Under the pieces are notes generated by a model. That model was given only the letters and a program-made list of their open reading frames with translations. It searched no databases and was not told the origin of the DNA. Of a DNA stretch of 64,000 bases, positions 35,559 to 44,975 are shown in pieces. The first letter of the stretch is position 1. Each line of letters begins with the position of its first letter. Position numbers and translations under genes: made by a program. Origin of the DNA: an uncultured Odoribacter sp. (GTDB lineage: Bacteria; Bacteroidota; Bacteroidia; Bacteroidales; Marinifilaceae); NCBI GenBank assembly GCA_900544025.1, contig UQTM01000008.1, forward strand, positions 3,653-67,652, given 5' to 3'.

Positions 35559-35580
35559 GGGTAACGGAATTCCGTTACCC
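35559..35580 (-). terminator. Terminator after the TlpA-like gene
   Basis: GGGTAACGG-aatt-CCGTTACCC, followed on the minus strand by a T-rich run (ttttctttttatt). Confidence 0.75.
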
Positions 35581-35614
35581 TCGGGTTTTATTAATCATTG
35601 TTAAATATGCAGGC

Positions 35615-36709
35615 TTATTGTAATAATTCCGCTATTTTCTCTTCCAGCTTTTTCCCTCTCAGGTTCTTTGCGATAATAACATTGTTTTCATCGAGAATGA
35701 CTGTGTGGGGAATTGCGCCGACTCCGTATAGCTGAGCCACTTCGCTTTGCCAGCCTTTCAGGTCGGACATTTGTTTCCAGCCCAGTTTATCGTCTTTGAT
35801 TGCCTGTAACCATTGGTCTTTATTTTCGTCCAGAGATACACCGATGATTTCCAGACCTTTGGGATGAAATTTCTTGTATAATTCCACTACGTTCGGATTT
35901 TCAGTCCGGCAAGGACCGCACCACGATGCCCAAAAATCGAGAATTTTGACTTTACCTTTCACAGCATGCATGGATAAAGGTTTTCCGTCCGGGGTTTCCA
36001 ATGTGAAATCGGGAGCGGTTCTTCCCACGGCAGTCGGTGCTAAGCGGTTTAGGTAAGCAGCGACTTCTTTTCCCGGCTGGCTGGCTTTGATTTCAGGGCT
36101 CAACGGATCGTAAAGGACATTCAGTTGCTCGAATTCCATTTGTCCCATTTTGGTCAGCAAAAGAAAAGCAGTAGCGTAAGTGTCTGGATTTGCTTTTAAT
36201 AAATCCTCCTCTTTGGCTTCTGTTTCTCCGATGAGTTCTTCCATTTTACTTTCAAGAGCAGTCATTTTTTCGGTGTCTTTGGCCTGGTTGGCTGCCATGT
36301 ATTCTTGCTGGATTTCTATTCTTCCTTTTTGCAGTTCTTTGTTGAGAGCAATGAAACCGTTGATCACAGTTTGATTTTTAGTTCCTTCGACTTTGTTGTC
36401 CATTGGATTGGCGGGGTCGATCGAAGCTGTGTAATTTGCATTTTCCAGAAATACCGGGATGTAGTATCTGCTTCCCTCTACGGAGGCGTAAGCTATGGTC
36501 AGACTGTCCACATGTCCGGTAATCTTGAACTTCCCGTTTTTGATGGCGGCTTTCCCTATGGTGTCGAGTTGGTTACCGTTTTCTTTTACTAAAAGAATAT
36601 TCCCCGTCTGATCGCCTTGAATCGTTCCGTCGATAGTGTACTTCGGTGTGTTGTCACAAGCCGACAGGAGTAACGAAAAGGCAGCGAGTGATAATAAAAG
36701 TTTCTTCAT
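35615..36709 (-). CDS. TlpA-like thioredoxin lipoprotein with DUF4369
   Basis: 364 residues. Lipobox LLLSACDNT (Cys18). The N-terminal DUF4369 beta-domain spans about 25-120 (YTIDGTIQGDQTGNILLVKE), a helical linker about 125-200, and the thioredoxin domain about 225-364 with WASWCGPCR (active-site CGPC near 262-265) and the cis-Pro in AIPHTVIL. It probably reduces disulfides in periplasmic proteins. A TACCTTTG -7 box lies at 36741-36748. Confidence 0.93.
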   Translation of the reverse strand: MKKLLLSLAAFSLLLSACDNTPKYTIDGTIQGDQTGNILLVKENGNQLDTIGKAAIKNGKFKITGHVDSLTIAYASVEGSRYYIPVFLENANYTASIDPANPMDNKVEGTKNQTVINGFIALNKELQKGRIEIQQEYMAANQAKDTEKMTALESKMEELIGETEAKEEDLLKANPDTYATAFLLLTKMGQMEFEQLNVLYDPLSPEIKASQPGKEVAAYLNRLAPTAVGRTAPDFTLETPDGKPLSMHAVKGKVKILDFWASWCGPCRTENPNVVELYKKFHPKGLEIIGVSLDENKDQWLQAIKDDKLGWKQMSDLKGWQSEVAQLYGVGAIPHTVILDENNVIIAKNLRGKKLEEKIAELLQ

Positions 36710-36755
36710 ATAGTTATTTTTATGGTAAAGATTAATAAGGCAAAGGTATGGATAA

Positions 36756-36796
36756 TTAACAACAAAACGACGTTGTAGGCGTCGTTTTGTTGTTAA
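36756..36796 (-). terminator. Long-stem terminator after the outer-membrane protein gene
   Basis: TTAACAACAAAACGACG and its complement form a stem of about 17 bp with a 7-base loop; on the minus strand T-rich sequence lies in and after the 3' arm. It is 4 bases after the stop of the 421-residue gene. Confidence 0.8.
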
Positions 36797-36799
36797 TCT

Positions 36800-38065
36800 T
36801 TACTTAATCTTCCTTTTCATAAACCAACCTTCCTTGAATGCGATGTTGATTCTGACTTTTCCGAATTTTTCCTGAATCAATCCTTCTACTTCCGTTCCCC
36901 TGATTCCGAAGTCGAAAGCGACTCCCAGCAGCAATTCGCTGTTCCGGCTGAATGCCGGTATTTGAGCTCCCAGAGTGAAAGCGTAAGTGTTTATGTTTTT
37001 ATCCTTCAGGTTTACACTGGAACGTACGAAATAAGTCCCGAACATGTATTTATTTCTTTGCCACCAATACCGTCCCATTTTTTCCGGTTGCAACGACACG
37101 CCTAAGGCTGCATGATGGAAATCTTTCAATCCCTGGTTTTTTCCGAATTCTTTGAAGTCGGACATTTTCTGAAAGGTGTAATCTCCGGCAAGGTTCCAGC
37201 GTTCTTTGTAAGCATAGTTGAATCCGCTTAAAATTCTGAACGGATAGCTGATATCTCCTTTCCGGAGGTTTTCATTATTGTCGAGGATGACAGAGGAGTT
37301 GGTCTCGCTATTCACTTTATAGGAAATAAACTCTTCTTTTGAATATAATCCTGTTCCGAAATTGAACGCAGTCCCTAAGGTCAGCTTCGATTTTTTGGAA
37401 AGGTTGAATAAATACTGGATACCTCCGGTGAATAATCCGTCGGATACCCGGATGTTTTGACTGGTCCTGATGTAATAACTATTGCTGATCTGTGCCTGTA
37501 AAGTTTGTTGTTTCTCTATTTTACCGAATATTAATGCCGAGTTTAAACCGATCGAAAGGTTTTTATAACGCCAGGCCAAACCTAAATAGGCTTCGTTCAA
37601 GCCTCCTTCACCCTGAATGTGCTGGTTGAAGTACAGATTATCGCTGCCCGGGATGATGTTGGAATACAATAAATCGTATCCGATATCCGATTTTTCATTG
37701 AAACCTAAAGAAGCATATAAGTTTTTATAAATACGGAAAGCCATATTTATAGAGGCATTTTGTGCTACCTTATAGTTCGAACTTTCTTTGTGGGTAGAGA
37801 TGTGGGTATATTCTCCCGTGATTCCGAACTGGAAATAAAACCGGTTACTATCCAGAGAAGTGTATGAAGCCGGGTTTAGATAGTTGATGTTGTTATCGTC
37901 TCTCATAGCTGCTGCCACTCCTCCCATGGCGGTGTAAGGCCCGGTGTTTTCAGGCAGAAGACCTAAGCCGTAGTAAGAATAAGGAGTGCCCGTATTGTCT
38001 TGTCCATAGCTAACCGTTGCTAAAAAGCAGAAAGTTGCGATGCAAAGGAAAATTTTATTCATCAT
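36800..38065 (-). CDS. Outer-membrane beta-barrel protein
   Basis: 421 residues. Signal peptide about 1-22 (ending VSYGQ). The rest alternates amphipathic beta strands, starting with SYYGLGLLPENTGPYTAMGG and NNINYLNPASYTSL, as in the FadL/PorV-like barrels of Bacteroidetes, and ends with the basic KRKIK. It begins 26 bases after the DUF4270 gene stop, so the two form an operon; the substrate is unknown. Confidence 0.8.
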   Translation of the reverse strand: MMNKIFLCIATFCFLATVSYGQDNTGTPYSYYGLGLLPENTGPYTAMGGVAAAMRDDNNINYLNPASYTSLDSNRFYFQFGITGEYTHISTHKESSNYKVAQNASINMAFRIYKNLYASLGFNEKSDIGYDLLYSNIIPGSDNLYFNQHIQGEGGLNEAYLGLAWRYKNLSIGLNSALIFGKIEKQQTLQAQISNSYYIRTSQNIRVSDGLFTGGIQYLFNLSKKSKLTLGTAFNFGTGLYSKEEFISYKVNSETNSSVILDNNENLRKGDISYPFRILSGFNYAYKERWNLAGDYTFQKMSDFKEFGKNQGLKDFHHAALGVSLQPEKMGRYWWQRNKYMFGTYFVRSSVNLKDKNINTYAFTLGAQIPAFSRNSELLLGVAFDFGIRGTEVEGLIQEKFGKVRINIAFKEGWFMKRKIK

Positions 38066-38091
38066 GGATATATAGCGGTTCTCAAATGTGA

Positions 38092-39411
38092 TTAACGATT
38101 GTAATAAGCGTAATATACTCTCAATTTCGGTATTTCTGTAATAACCGCCCTGTTAAACGAAGTTGTCCAATCCGGAATCCGAAGCAGAATCTGGCGGTCG
38201 GTCAGATTATCCTGGCTGCTGGACAAAAGCCGCTGGTAATAGTCCGTTAAGTCGAAAATATATTTACTCTTGGAATTACTTGTCAAGTCGGGTACGAATG
38301 TTCCTGTAACCCTTGTCCCGGAAGATGTGTTGTTATAAAGCACAGACAATACTTCGTTTTTATCGTTGGATGAAAATGTGTAGATTGTCGGTGGCATCGC
38401 AATACTCGGATTCAGGAATATTTCCGGCGTGAGTTCCAGTTCTGCTTTGATGATCGTGGAATATTGTTCGGGGATGGGAAGACGCGGCAAGGTAATTTTC
38501 GTCATATAGCCTGCCAATCCCTGTACGAGAGAAACTCCCGCTTCCTGAAAAGTCACACTTTCTTTCTGTGAAGTCAATCCCTGGAACAAGGGTGCATTTT
38601 GTGTTTCTATGGAATTATACATAAATTCTCTTTCTCCGAGAGGAAAATCATAGGTAACTTCTTCCGTCGATTTGTGATAGTGGAAACGGAGATAAAGGCT
38701 GTCGGCCGTTGCCCGGATATTCAGCAAACAATCGTTATTGTCGTCCGGGACGATAGCCAGTCCTTTGAATTCATTTAGAAAAGACCAGGGCAGGTCGTTG
38801 TATATTTTTCCATTATACATCATTGCTTCAAAAAGCTTATCGCCCCATTCCAGCCCTTTTTCGGTATCGAGCTTGAAGTAACTTTTCCGGATGTTATCTT
38901 TTAGCGGATAAAATTCCATTACCGATAAAATTTCGGTATGAGGAGGCAATGGATAGGTATTATATAGTAAATACTCATCGTCTTTATTGAGTTCCGGCAA
39001 TTCATCCAGCCGGTACAAATAATATTTTTGAAGATTGGGATGGATGGTATCTCCCCAGATTTTACCTCCGAATGTGAAATTCAAGGTGACGGAGTCTAAA
39101 GTCAGGTTTTCGACGAGTGCAGGCTGGCTCTTCGGGACAATCGGGAAACAAGGAATGGCTAATGTCGTTCCACTGAAATCGTCGTGATATTTACCCATAA
39201 TCAACTCCTTTAATGCTGCGTCCATATACTCTTCGGTATATCCTGAAGAAGCGATAAAGGAGTCTAATTTTACCGTCGCTATTTCGTTGATGTAGTATTC
39301 TTTCCTATCAACATAATTGTCGTTTCCCATGATGTCTTGCCCAACGGAATCCAAATTATTGTTACATGAAAAGAAAAGCGCTATTATAGCTAAAAAAAAC
39401 AATATCCGCAT
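38092..39411 (-). CDS. DUF4270 family lipoprotein
   Basis: 439 residues. Lipobox LFFSCNNNLD (Cys16), followed by the DUF4270 pattern: a GQDI motif, LDSFIASSG, a beta-rich body (LTLDSVTLNF… ELELTPEIF) and a closing LRVYYAYYNR. DUF4270 proteins are common single-copy Bacteroidales lipoproteins of unknown function. Gene order suggests work with the neighbouring barrel at the outer membrane. Confidence 0.85.
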   Translation of the reverse strand: MRILFFLAIIALFFSCNNNLDSVGQDIMGNDNYVDRKEYYINEIATVKLDSFIASSGYTEEYMDAALKELIMGKYHDDFSGTTLAIPCFPIVPKSQPALVENLTLDSVTLNFTFGGKIWGDTIHPNLQKYYLYRLDELPELNKDDEYLLYNTYPLPPHTEILSVMEFYPLKDNIRKSYFKLDTEKGLEWGDKLFEAMMYNGKIYNDLPWSFLNEFKGLAIVPDDNNDCLLNIRATADSLYLRFHYHKSTEEVTYDFPLGEREFMYNSIETQNAPLFQGLTSQKESVTFQEAGVSLVQGLAGYMTKITLPRLPIPEQYSTIIKAELELTPEIFLNPSIAMPPTIYTFSSNDKNEVLSVLYNNTSSGTRVTGTFVPDLTSNSKSKYIFDLTDYYQRLLSSSQDNLTDRQILLRIPDWTTSFNRAVITEIPKLRVYYAYYNR

Positions 39412-39714
39412 TTTATCTGCAATTTGATTTTATAGGTTGCGAAGGTAAAACTATTTTTCAGAAAATCTATATTTGGCGTTGTATTTTATTCCGTTATACG
39501 GCTTGCTTAACGATTTGAAGCTTTTTTTTAGAGGTGTTTACGCCTTGCCGGGGAATGTGTTAAATGTTCTATATTTATTCTTGCATAAACGATTTTATTC
39601 ATTGGTTTTATTGGATTTATGTATAAAATGTGTAGTTTTGCCTTACTTTTGAAAAAACGTAGATCGTGATTTGAAGTAAAATTAAATAGAAAATAAGAAC
39701 AGATAATGAGTATT

Positions 39715-40779
39715 ATGAAAAAAGGATTTCTTTTGTGCATCGCAGTTTTCGGGTTGTTGTTCGCAGGCTGTCATTCGAGTGACGACACTAATGGAGACTG
39801 GCAGAAGGTTGCCCAGATCAAGGGGGTTGCTGCCTCGGGTGCTGTAACTTTTAAAATCGGAAATGAAGTTTATGTAGGACTTGGCTATGATAAGGATATT
39901 GATCCGGTTTTCGCTTTTGTAAAATCCAGTGACGGGGTTTCCTGGCAGGATGTCGCTCCTTTTCCGGAAGAATTCGGCGGACGTATCGGAGCGGTAGCTT
40001 TTACAATCGGAACAAAAGCATACGTCGGTACAGGTTATAAACCGGCTGTTGCGGGTTCTACCATCAAAACATTTTATAGGGACTTTTATTGCTACGATTC
40101 TGAGACGGATTCATGGTCGAAAATAAGTGATGATTTCGGCGGTGAGCCAAGGCGTAACGGAATTGCTTTTACCTTGAATGTAAACGGGCAGGAGATCGGG
40201 TATTTCGGATGCGGATCGACCAATAACGATAAAGAATATCTGAATGATTTCTGGTCGTTCGACGGAACTACTTTCAAATCGGAAGATTCTCACGGAAGAA
40301 AACGAAACGGAGGAACTGCTTTCGTGATCGATAATGTGGCTTATATTTGCTTAGGCTATGAGTCGGGAACACAGTTGGCTCCCGATATGATAAAATTCGA
40401 CGGAACGAATTGGACGGAATTGAATAAACTTACCGATGCCACCGATCAGGATTTCGATGATGATTATACCACAATTTGCCGTGCTCATGCCGTTTCTTTT
40501 ATTGCCAAAGTGAATGGTGAAACCCGTGGATATATCGCTACCGGTGTGGCTAATGGAACTTTGACGAGATATGCCTGGGAATATGACCCGAAAATAGATC
40601 GTTGGGACGAAGTAAACCAGTTGCCGTCCAGGATGTCTGCCCGTGTGGCTGGTGTTGGCTTCTCTATCGGTGACTACGGTTATGTGACTTTAGGCGGAAC
40701 CAGTACGGATTACGGCGCATTCGACGATACCTGGAGATTCGTTCCGGGTATAGAAGCGGAAGATAAGAACGATTATTAA
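39715..40779 (+). CDS. Kelch-repeat beta-propeller lipoprotein
   Basis: About 354 residues from MKKGFLLC; an ATG three codons upstream (39706) is the alternative. Lipobox LLFAGCHSSD. Repeated units of the form 'FxIGxxxYVGxGY…WxxVxxFP' (for example AVAFTIGTKAYVGTGYKPA and GVGFSIGDYGYVTLGG) give six or more Kelch blades. No catalytic residues stand out, and a surface binding or scaffold role is likely. Confidence 0.85.
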   Translation: MKKGFLLCIAVFGLLFAGCHSSDDTNGDWQKVAQIKGVAASGAVTFKIGNEVYVGLGYDKDIDPVFAFVKSSDGVSWQDVAPFPEEFGGRIGAVAFTIGTKAYVGTGYKPAVAGSTIKTFYRDFYCYDSETDSWSKISDDFGGEPRRNGIAFTLNVNGQEIGYFGCGSTNNDKEYLNDFWSFDGTTFKSEDSHGRKRNGGTAFVIDNVAYICLGYESGTQLAPDMIKFDGTNWTELNKLTDATDQDFDDDYTTICRAHAVSFIAKVNGETRGYIATGVANGTLTRYAWEYDPKIDRWDEVNQLPSRMSARVAGVGFSIGDYGYVTLGGTSTDYGAFDDTWRFVPGIEAEDKNDY

Positions 40780-40800
40780 TGATTTTCAATATTATCTGAC

Positions 40801-40829
40801 AAATGGGATGCTTCGGCGTCCCATTTTTT
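40801..40829 (+). terminator. Terminator after the Kelch protein gene
   Basis: AAATGGGATGC-ttc-GGCGTCCCATTTTTT, a GC-cored hairpin with T6. Confidence 0.85.
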
Positions 40830-40867
40830 ATATATCTTTATGCCAGTAATATAATGAAGAATTACCG

Positions 40868-42829
40868 ATGAAGCCTATAATAATACTCTTTTTCCTGCTA
40901 TTGAGTTCATGGGGCGGTTATGCACAATGGAATATCAATAATATGCTGAGAGTAGGGAAGAATGCCATATATTTTGATGATTACATAAGTGCAATAGATA
41001 ATTTCAATAATATTATCCGGGTGAAACCTTATCTATCCGAGCCCTATTTCTTTAGGGGATTGGCAAAATTGAATCTGGACGATTATGAAGGGGCGATACA
41101 GGATTTTTCACAGGCCATCGAATTGAATCCCAATTATTTCCATGCTTATGTATATCGGGGAATTGCTTATCAGAATCTGAAAAGGTTGGAGGAAGCGTTG
41201 AAAGATTTCGAAGAAGCGATCGCCATAGATCCGGGTAATGCTTATGTATATGCCAACCGGGGAATTGCCAGAGCCGAACTGGGGGATTTGGAGGAAGCGG
41301 AAAAAGATTATTCGAAGGCGTTGCGGATCGATGATAAATTATTACCGGCTTATCTGAACCGGGCGGTTATCCGTGAGAAGCTGGATAATTCGGAGGGAGC
41401 GATGGCCGATTGCAATGCGGCGATCAAATTGAATATGTTTTCGGATGTTGCTTACGGGTTGAGGGGATATTTGTGGTATAAGCAAAAAAATTACCACAAT
41501 GCGATCGAGGATTTTAACCGTGCTTTGAAAGTGAATCCTGAAAACAAGCGGATATTGATGAACCGGGCGATGGTGTGGTACGATATGAAAAAATATCCGG
41601 AAACCATGGCAGATTACTCTAAAATTATAGAACTGGACAGTAATTATATTTATGCTTACTATAATCGTGCCATGCTTCGTGCCGAGGTGGGGGAAACCAA
41701 TGCTGCGATTGCCGATCTGGACCGGGTGGTGGAAATGAATCCCGATAATATTCTGATTTATTTTAACCGGGGGTTGCTGAAAATGCAGATCAACGACTTG
41801 TATGGTGCTTATGATGATTTCAGCGAAAGCCTTCGCTTGTATCCCGATTTTGTAAAGGCTTATCTGGCCAGGGCAGCGGTGAGTGCCGAACTGAAAGACT
41901 ACGATGCTGCGGATAAAGACCGTTATTATGCTTCCGAAGTGATGGAGCGTTACCGGAAGATGAAAGCGGGCGACCGGAATGCTTTGGTGGATACGACGGC
42001 CAATTTTCAGAAATTGATCGATATCAACGCGAAGAATGACGAAGTGCGTGATGTGATTAACGGGCGTGTACAGGATAAGAACGTGATCGTCGAGTTGCAG
42101 GATGTGTTTTGGGTACAATATCTGAGTCTGGATTCTTTGCGGTCCGGTAAAGTTCAGTATTATAATAAGCACATTATGAGTTACAATCAGGCTCATAATT
42201 ACGATCCGGCCATTACGTTGGCGAATAAGGAAGTGTTGTATCCGGAGGATTTCGTCGCTCCCTATATGGAAAAGTTGTCTCAAAAAATTGCGGAAAACGG
42301 GGATATAGACAGTTATTTATTGCGGGGATCGTTCTATTTGCAGCAAGGGGAATACCCGAAGGCTATTGCGGATTTTTCCGCTATTCTTGAAAAAGACCCA
42401 CAGAATTTGCTGGCCTTGTTCAACCGGGCGGCGGCGCAAATGCACATGTACGATTATATAGAATCGATCGACGATAAAACCACGAGAGTCGTAGGAGAAA
42501 TAAAGCAGGAGAGCCGAAAAATCGATTATTCGCAGGTTTTGAAGGATTATCAGCAGTGCCTTGCAATAGATACTGATTTTGTATTCGCCCGCTATAATAT
42601 GGCCAATGTTTACGCCAAAAGCGAAGAAATCGACAAGGCTATTGCCGCTTATACGGAAGTGATCCGGCAGGATAAAGACATTGCAGAGGCTTACTATAAC
42701 CGGGGTATATTATATATATACATCGGTAAAAAAGCGCTTGCCAATGCCGATTTGAGCAAGGCGGGAGAGTTAGGGATCGCCGATGCCTACAATATTATCA
42801 AGAGGTATTGTAGCCAGGAAGAGGAGTAA
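40868..42829 (+). CDS. TPR-repeat protein, exported
   Basis: 653 residues. Signal peptide about 1-19 (ending GGYAQ). About eleven TPR units lie between 25 and 375, each with the spacing 'AYxxRGxAxxxLxxxEEAxxDFxxAIxxxP' (for example HAYVYRGIAYQNLKRLEEAL), and three more lie in the C-terminal 180 residues. A non-TPR segment (about 375-475) separates them. It is likely a periplasmic scaffold. A 313-codon open frame on the opposite strand is a by-product of the repeats. Confidence 0.9.
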   Translation: MKPIIILFFLLLSSWGGYAQWNINNMLRVGKNAIYFDDYISAIDNFNNIIRVKPYLSEPYFFRGLAKLNLDDYEGAIQDFSQAIELNPNYFHAYVYRGIAYQNLKRLEEALKDFEEAIAIDPGNAYVYANRGIARAELGDLEEAEKDYSKALRIDDKLLPAYLNRAVIREKLDNSEGAMADCNAAIKLNMFSDVAYGLRGYLWYKQKNYHNAIEDFNRALKVNPENKRILMNRAMVWYDMKKYPETMADYSKIIELDSNYIYAYYNRAMLRAEVGETNAAIADLDRVVEMNPDNILIYFNRGLLKMQINDLYGAYDDFSESLRLYPDFVKAYLARAAVSAELKDYDAADKDRYYASEVMERYRKMKAGDRNALVDTTANFQKLIDINAKNDEVRDVINGRVQDKNVIVELQDVFWVQYLSLDSLRSGKVQYYNKHIMSYNQAHNYDPAITLANKEVLYPEDFVAPYMEKLSQKIAENGDIDSYLLRGSFYLQQGEYPKAIADFSAILEKDPQNLLALFNRAAAQMHMYDYIESIDDKTTRVVGEIKQESRKIDYSQVLKDYQQCLAIDTDFVFARYNMANVYAKSEEIDKAIAAYTEVIRQDKDIAEAYYNRGILYIYIGKKALANADLSKAGELGIADAYNIIKRYCSQEEE

Positions 42830-42835
42830 AGAGAA

Positions 42836-42872
42836 AAGAATAATATCTAAAATTGTTTTAGATATTATTCTT
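42836..42872. terminator. Bidirectional terminator between TPR and trpB2 genes
   Basis: A perfect 17-bp stem (AAGAATAATATCTAAAA and its complement) with a TTG loop sits between the two convergent stop codons. Confidence 0.8.
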
Positions 42873-42889
42873 CGAACTTATAACGGGGA

Positions 42890-44251
42890 TCAGATAATCT
42901 TTTCCAGCTCGTTTAGCGAGTGGTTGATTTCATCGTCCGGAATAGAGTAGTTTTGGAGTTTGCCCGCAAAATATTGCTCGTAGGCGTAAAGATCGATCAT
43001 GCCGTGTCCCGAAAGGTTGAAAAGGATGGTTTTGGCTTTCCCTTCTTCCTTTGCTTTTTTAGCTTCGTGTATTGCTTGGGCAATCGCATGAGTGGATTCC
43101 GGTGCGGGAATAATACCTTCTGTGCGGGCAAATAAGATTCCTGCTTCGAAAGTTTCTAATTGAGGCATGTCCACCGCTTCGACAAGACCGTCTTTTAAAA
43201 GCTGGCTGACAATGGCTCCCGCTCCATGATAACGCAGACCGCCTGCATGGATGTTGGCCGGTTCGAAATTGTGTCCCAGTGTGTACATCGGAATTAAAGG
43301 AGTAAGTCCTACCGTATCCCCATAATCATACTGGAATTGTCCCCGGGTCAGTTTGGGGCAGGATTGAGGCTCTACGGCAACGACCCGGATATTTTTACCT
43401 TCGGTAAGGTTTTTACGCAGGAACGGAAAACTGATCCCGGCAAAGTTCGAGCCACCGCCGAAGCAGCCGATTACGACATCGGCTTCATCCCCGGTTTTTT
43501 CCAATTGACGGATCGCTTCTTCGCCGATAATGGTTTGGTGCAGCAATACGTGATTCAGCACGCTCCCGATGGTGTAGTTCGTTTCCGGGTCTTGGGCTGC
43601 CATTTCTACCGCTTCCGAAACAGCCATTCCCAGGCTTCCCGATGAATTAGGATGTTCTCTTAATATTTTCCGTCCGGCTTCCGTGAGCGGACTGGGCGAA
43701 GGTATTACATCGGCACCCCAAGTGTTCATCATCAGTTTCCGGTAAGGTTTTTGCTCGTAGCTTACTTTTACCATAAACACTTTCAGGTCGATCCCGAAGT
43801 AACGGGCGGCAAAACTGAGGGCAGAACCCCATTGTCCCCCTCCGGTTTCTGTGGTCAGCCGCTTAATTCCCTGTTTGTAGTTATAATAAGCTTGTGGGAT
43901 GGCCGTGTTGGGCTTGTGCGAACCTGCCATGCTGGTACTTTCGTTTTTAAAATAAATCTTAGCAGGAGTGTCGAGTGCTTTTTCAAGCCCATAGGCACGT
44001 ACAAGCGGAGTGGGTCTCCATATTTTGTATAAATCCTGTACTTCTTCCGGAATTTCAATGTAACGTTCCTGGGAGAATTCCTGTTTTACCAATTCTTCTG
44101 CAAAAATCCCCATCAGGTCTTCGGGCTTAGCCGGCTGTTTGGTGACCGGATTCAGGGTTGCCAGCGGTTTGTTTTTCATGTCGGCAACGATGTTATACCA
44201 TTGAGTAGGCATTTCCTGTTCCGTCAGTGTTATTTTTTTTAATTTTTCCAT
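42890..44251 (-). CDS. trpB2: TrpB2-type tryptophan synthase beta chain
   Basis: 453 residues, longer at the N-terminus than TrpB1, as in TrpB2. The PLP lysine is Lys113 in GSHKPNTA, the phosphate loop is CFGGGSNFAG near 263-272, and ETGGGQWG near 136-143 is the substrate loop. It makes tryptophan from indole and serine, perhaps salvaging indole since no TrpA is adjacent. The gene is the only one of its transcript and is preceded by a full tryptophan attenuator, which supports a true tryptophan-related role over other beta-replacement reactions. Confidence 0.94.
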   Translation of the reverse strand: MEKLKKITLTEQEMPTQWYNIVADMKNKPLATLNPVTKQPAKPEDLMGIFAEELVKQEFSQERYIEIPEEVQDLYKIWRPTPLVRAYGLEKALDTPAKIYFKNESTSMAGSHKPNTAIPQAYYNYKQGIKRLTTETGGGQWGSALSFAARYFGIDLKVFMVKVSYEQKPYRKLMMNTWGADVIPSPSPLTEAGRKILREHPNSSGSLGMAVSEAVEMAAQDPETNYTIGSVLNHVLLHQTIIGEEAIRQLEKTGDEADVVIGCFGGGSNFAGISFPFLRKNLTEGKNIRVVAVEPQSCPKLTRGQFQYDYGDTVGLTPLIPMYTLGHNFEPANIHAGGLRYHGAGAIVSQLLKDGLVEAVDMPQLETFEAGILFARTEGIIPAPESTHAIAQAIHEAKKAKEEGKAKTILFNLSGHGMIDLYAYEQYFAGKLQNYSIPDDEINHSLNELEKII

Positions 44252-44287
44252 AAACGGTATTATTTATAGTTTTTGATTTCAACATAG

Positions 44288-44370
44288 AAAAACGCCTGAT
44301 ATTCGTAATAAACATCAGGCGTTTCATATCTGGTTACATAGACTCGTCGAACCTCATTGTTTATTACGAA
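44288..44370 (-). promoter_or_regulatory. Tryptophan attenuator: antiterminator and terminator of trpB2
   Basis: On the minus strand TTCGTAATAAAC (44359-44370) is exactly complementary to GTTTATTACGAA (44302-44313). The latter is the loop of an 11-bp hairpin AAACGCCTGAT (44314-44324) / ATCAGGCGTTT (44290-44300), which is followed by T5. Pairing of the first two segments would draw in the terminator loop and block its folding. The first segment holds the stop codons of the leader peptide, so a ribosome that finishes the peptide masks it and lets the terminator form. Confidence 0.8.
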
Positions 44371-44420
44371 GTTTGCCGGTGCCAACGCCAACATTGAGCT
44401 ATGTAGTTGTATTTAATCAT
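44364..44420 (-). CDS. trpL: Tryptophan leader peptide, 18 codons
   Basis: The frame MIKYNYIAQCWRWHRQTS runs from ATG (44418-44420) to TAA (44364-44366), followed at once by a second TAA. UGG codons at positions 11 and 13 are the stalling signals. A ribosome stalled there covers up to about codon 17 and leaves the antiterminator segment free, while one at the stop codon covers it. The start lies about 18 bases after the predicted transcript start. Confidence 0.75.
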   Translation of the reverse strand: MIKYNYIAQCWRWHRQTS

Positions 44421-44444
44421 ATTTATTTTCTTAAAATCACAGGA

Positions 44445-44452
44445 CAAATATA
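44445..44452 (-). promoter_or_regulatory. -7 promoter box of the trpB2 leader
   Basis: TATATTTG on the minus strand, with a T-run at the -33 position. The start is expected near 44438, giving a 187-base leader ahead of trpB2. Confidence 0.65.
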
Positions 44453-44531
44453 GAAAGTAATTTTAAAAAATCCTGTTCTTTAGCTATATTTTTCCGATGA
44501 TGCAAAACCAAGGTATTATTCTTTCGCCGAA

Positions 44532-44975
44532 TTACTTTATTTTCTTTTTTGGCGTTTCGGGATGTTCCGGGTTATGGGGTAGATTATTGATTCGTTCTTC
44601 CAGACGTCCTATTTCTTTCCAGGCCACGCTTATTTTTTCATCTTTTTCTTTTAGCATAGCTTTTAAGACTTCGATTTCTTTTGTCTTTTCCAGACATTCC
44701 TCGCAAAAACCGTATTCATTCCGATTTACCTGGCGGAGCTGTAGCCCGTCGATGGTGGGGGAACCTATGTTCCGGAGCAGCCAATTGGCATTCAGTTCGG
44801 GGAATAGAAAAAGAATCCCGATTAAATGTTTTTCGGGAATATGATCGTGACAATTAAGCCAATTACTTACTTGTTGCCTTGTTTTCAGTCCCAGTTTTAT
44901 CCTTAATTCCTCCTGAGAAACTTTTTTCTCAAACAAGTAATTTCTAAGCCTTTGATTAATTGACATGTCGTCCAT
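44532..44975 (-). CDS. HTH (XRE-like) protein with C-terminal coiled coil
   Basis: 147 residues. Residues 5-70 read as a helix-turn-helix domain (LRNYLFEKKVSQEELRIKLG then RQQVSNWLN, the recognition helix). A linker with CEEC (possible metal or redox pair, about 91-94) follows, then a Glu/Lys-rich coiled coil (about 95-135) for dimerisation and a Pro-rich tail. It is probably a transcriptional regulator. A palindrome TTACTTT-aa-AAAGTAA (45102-45117) upstream is a possible binding site. Confidence 0.7.
   Translation of the reverse strand: MDDMSINQRLRNYLFEKKVSQEELRIKLGLKTRQQVSNWLNCHDHIPEKHLIGILFLFPELNANWLLRNIGSPTIDGLQLRQVNRNEYGFCEECLEKTKEIEVLKAMLKEKDEKISVAWKEIGRLEERINNLPHNPEHPETPKKKIK

Noticed and set aside
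41342..42283. 313-codon minus-strand frame inside the TPR gene
   Set aside because: It mirrors the TPR repeats in antisense; the plus-strand protein has a signal peptide and clear TPR pattern.
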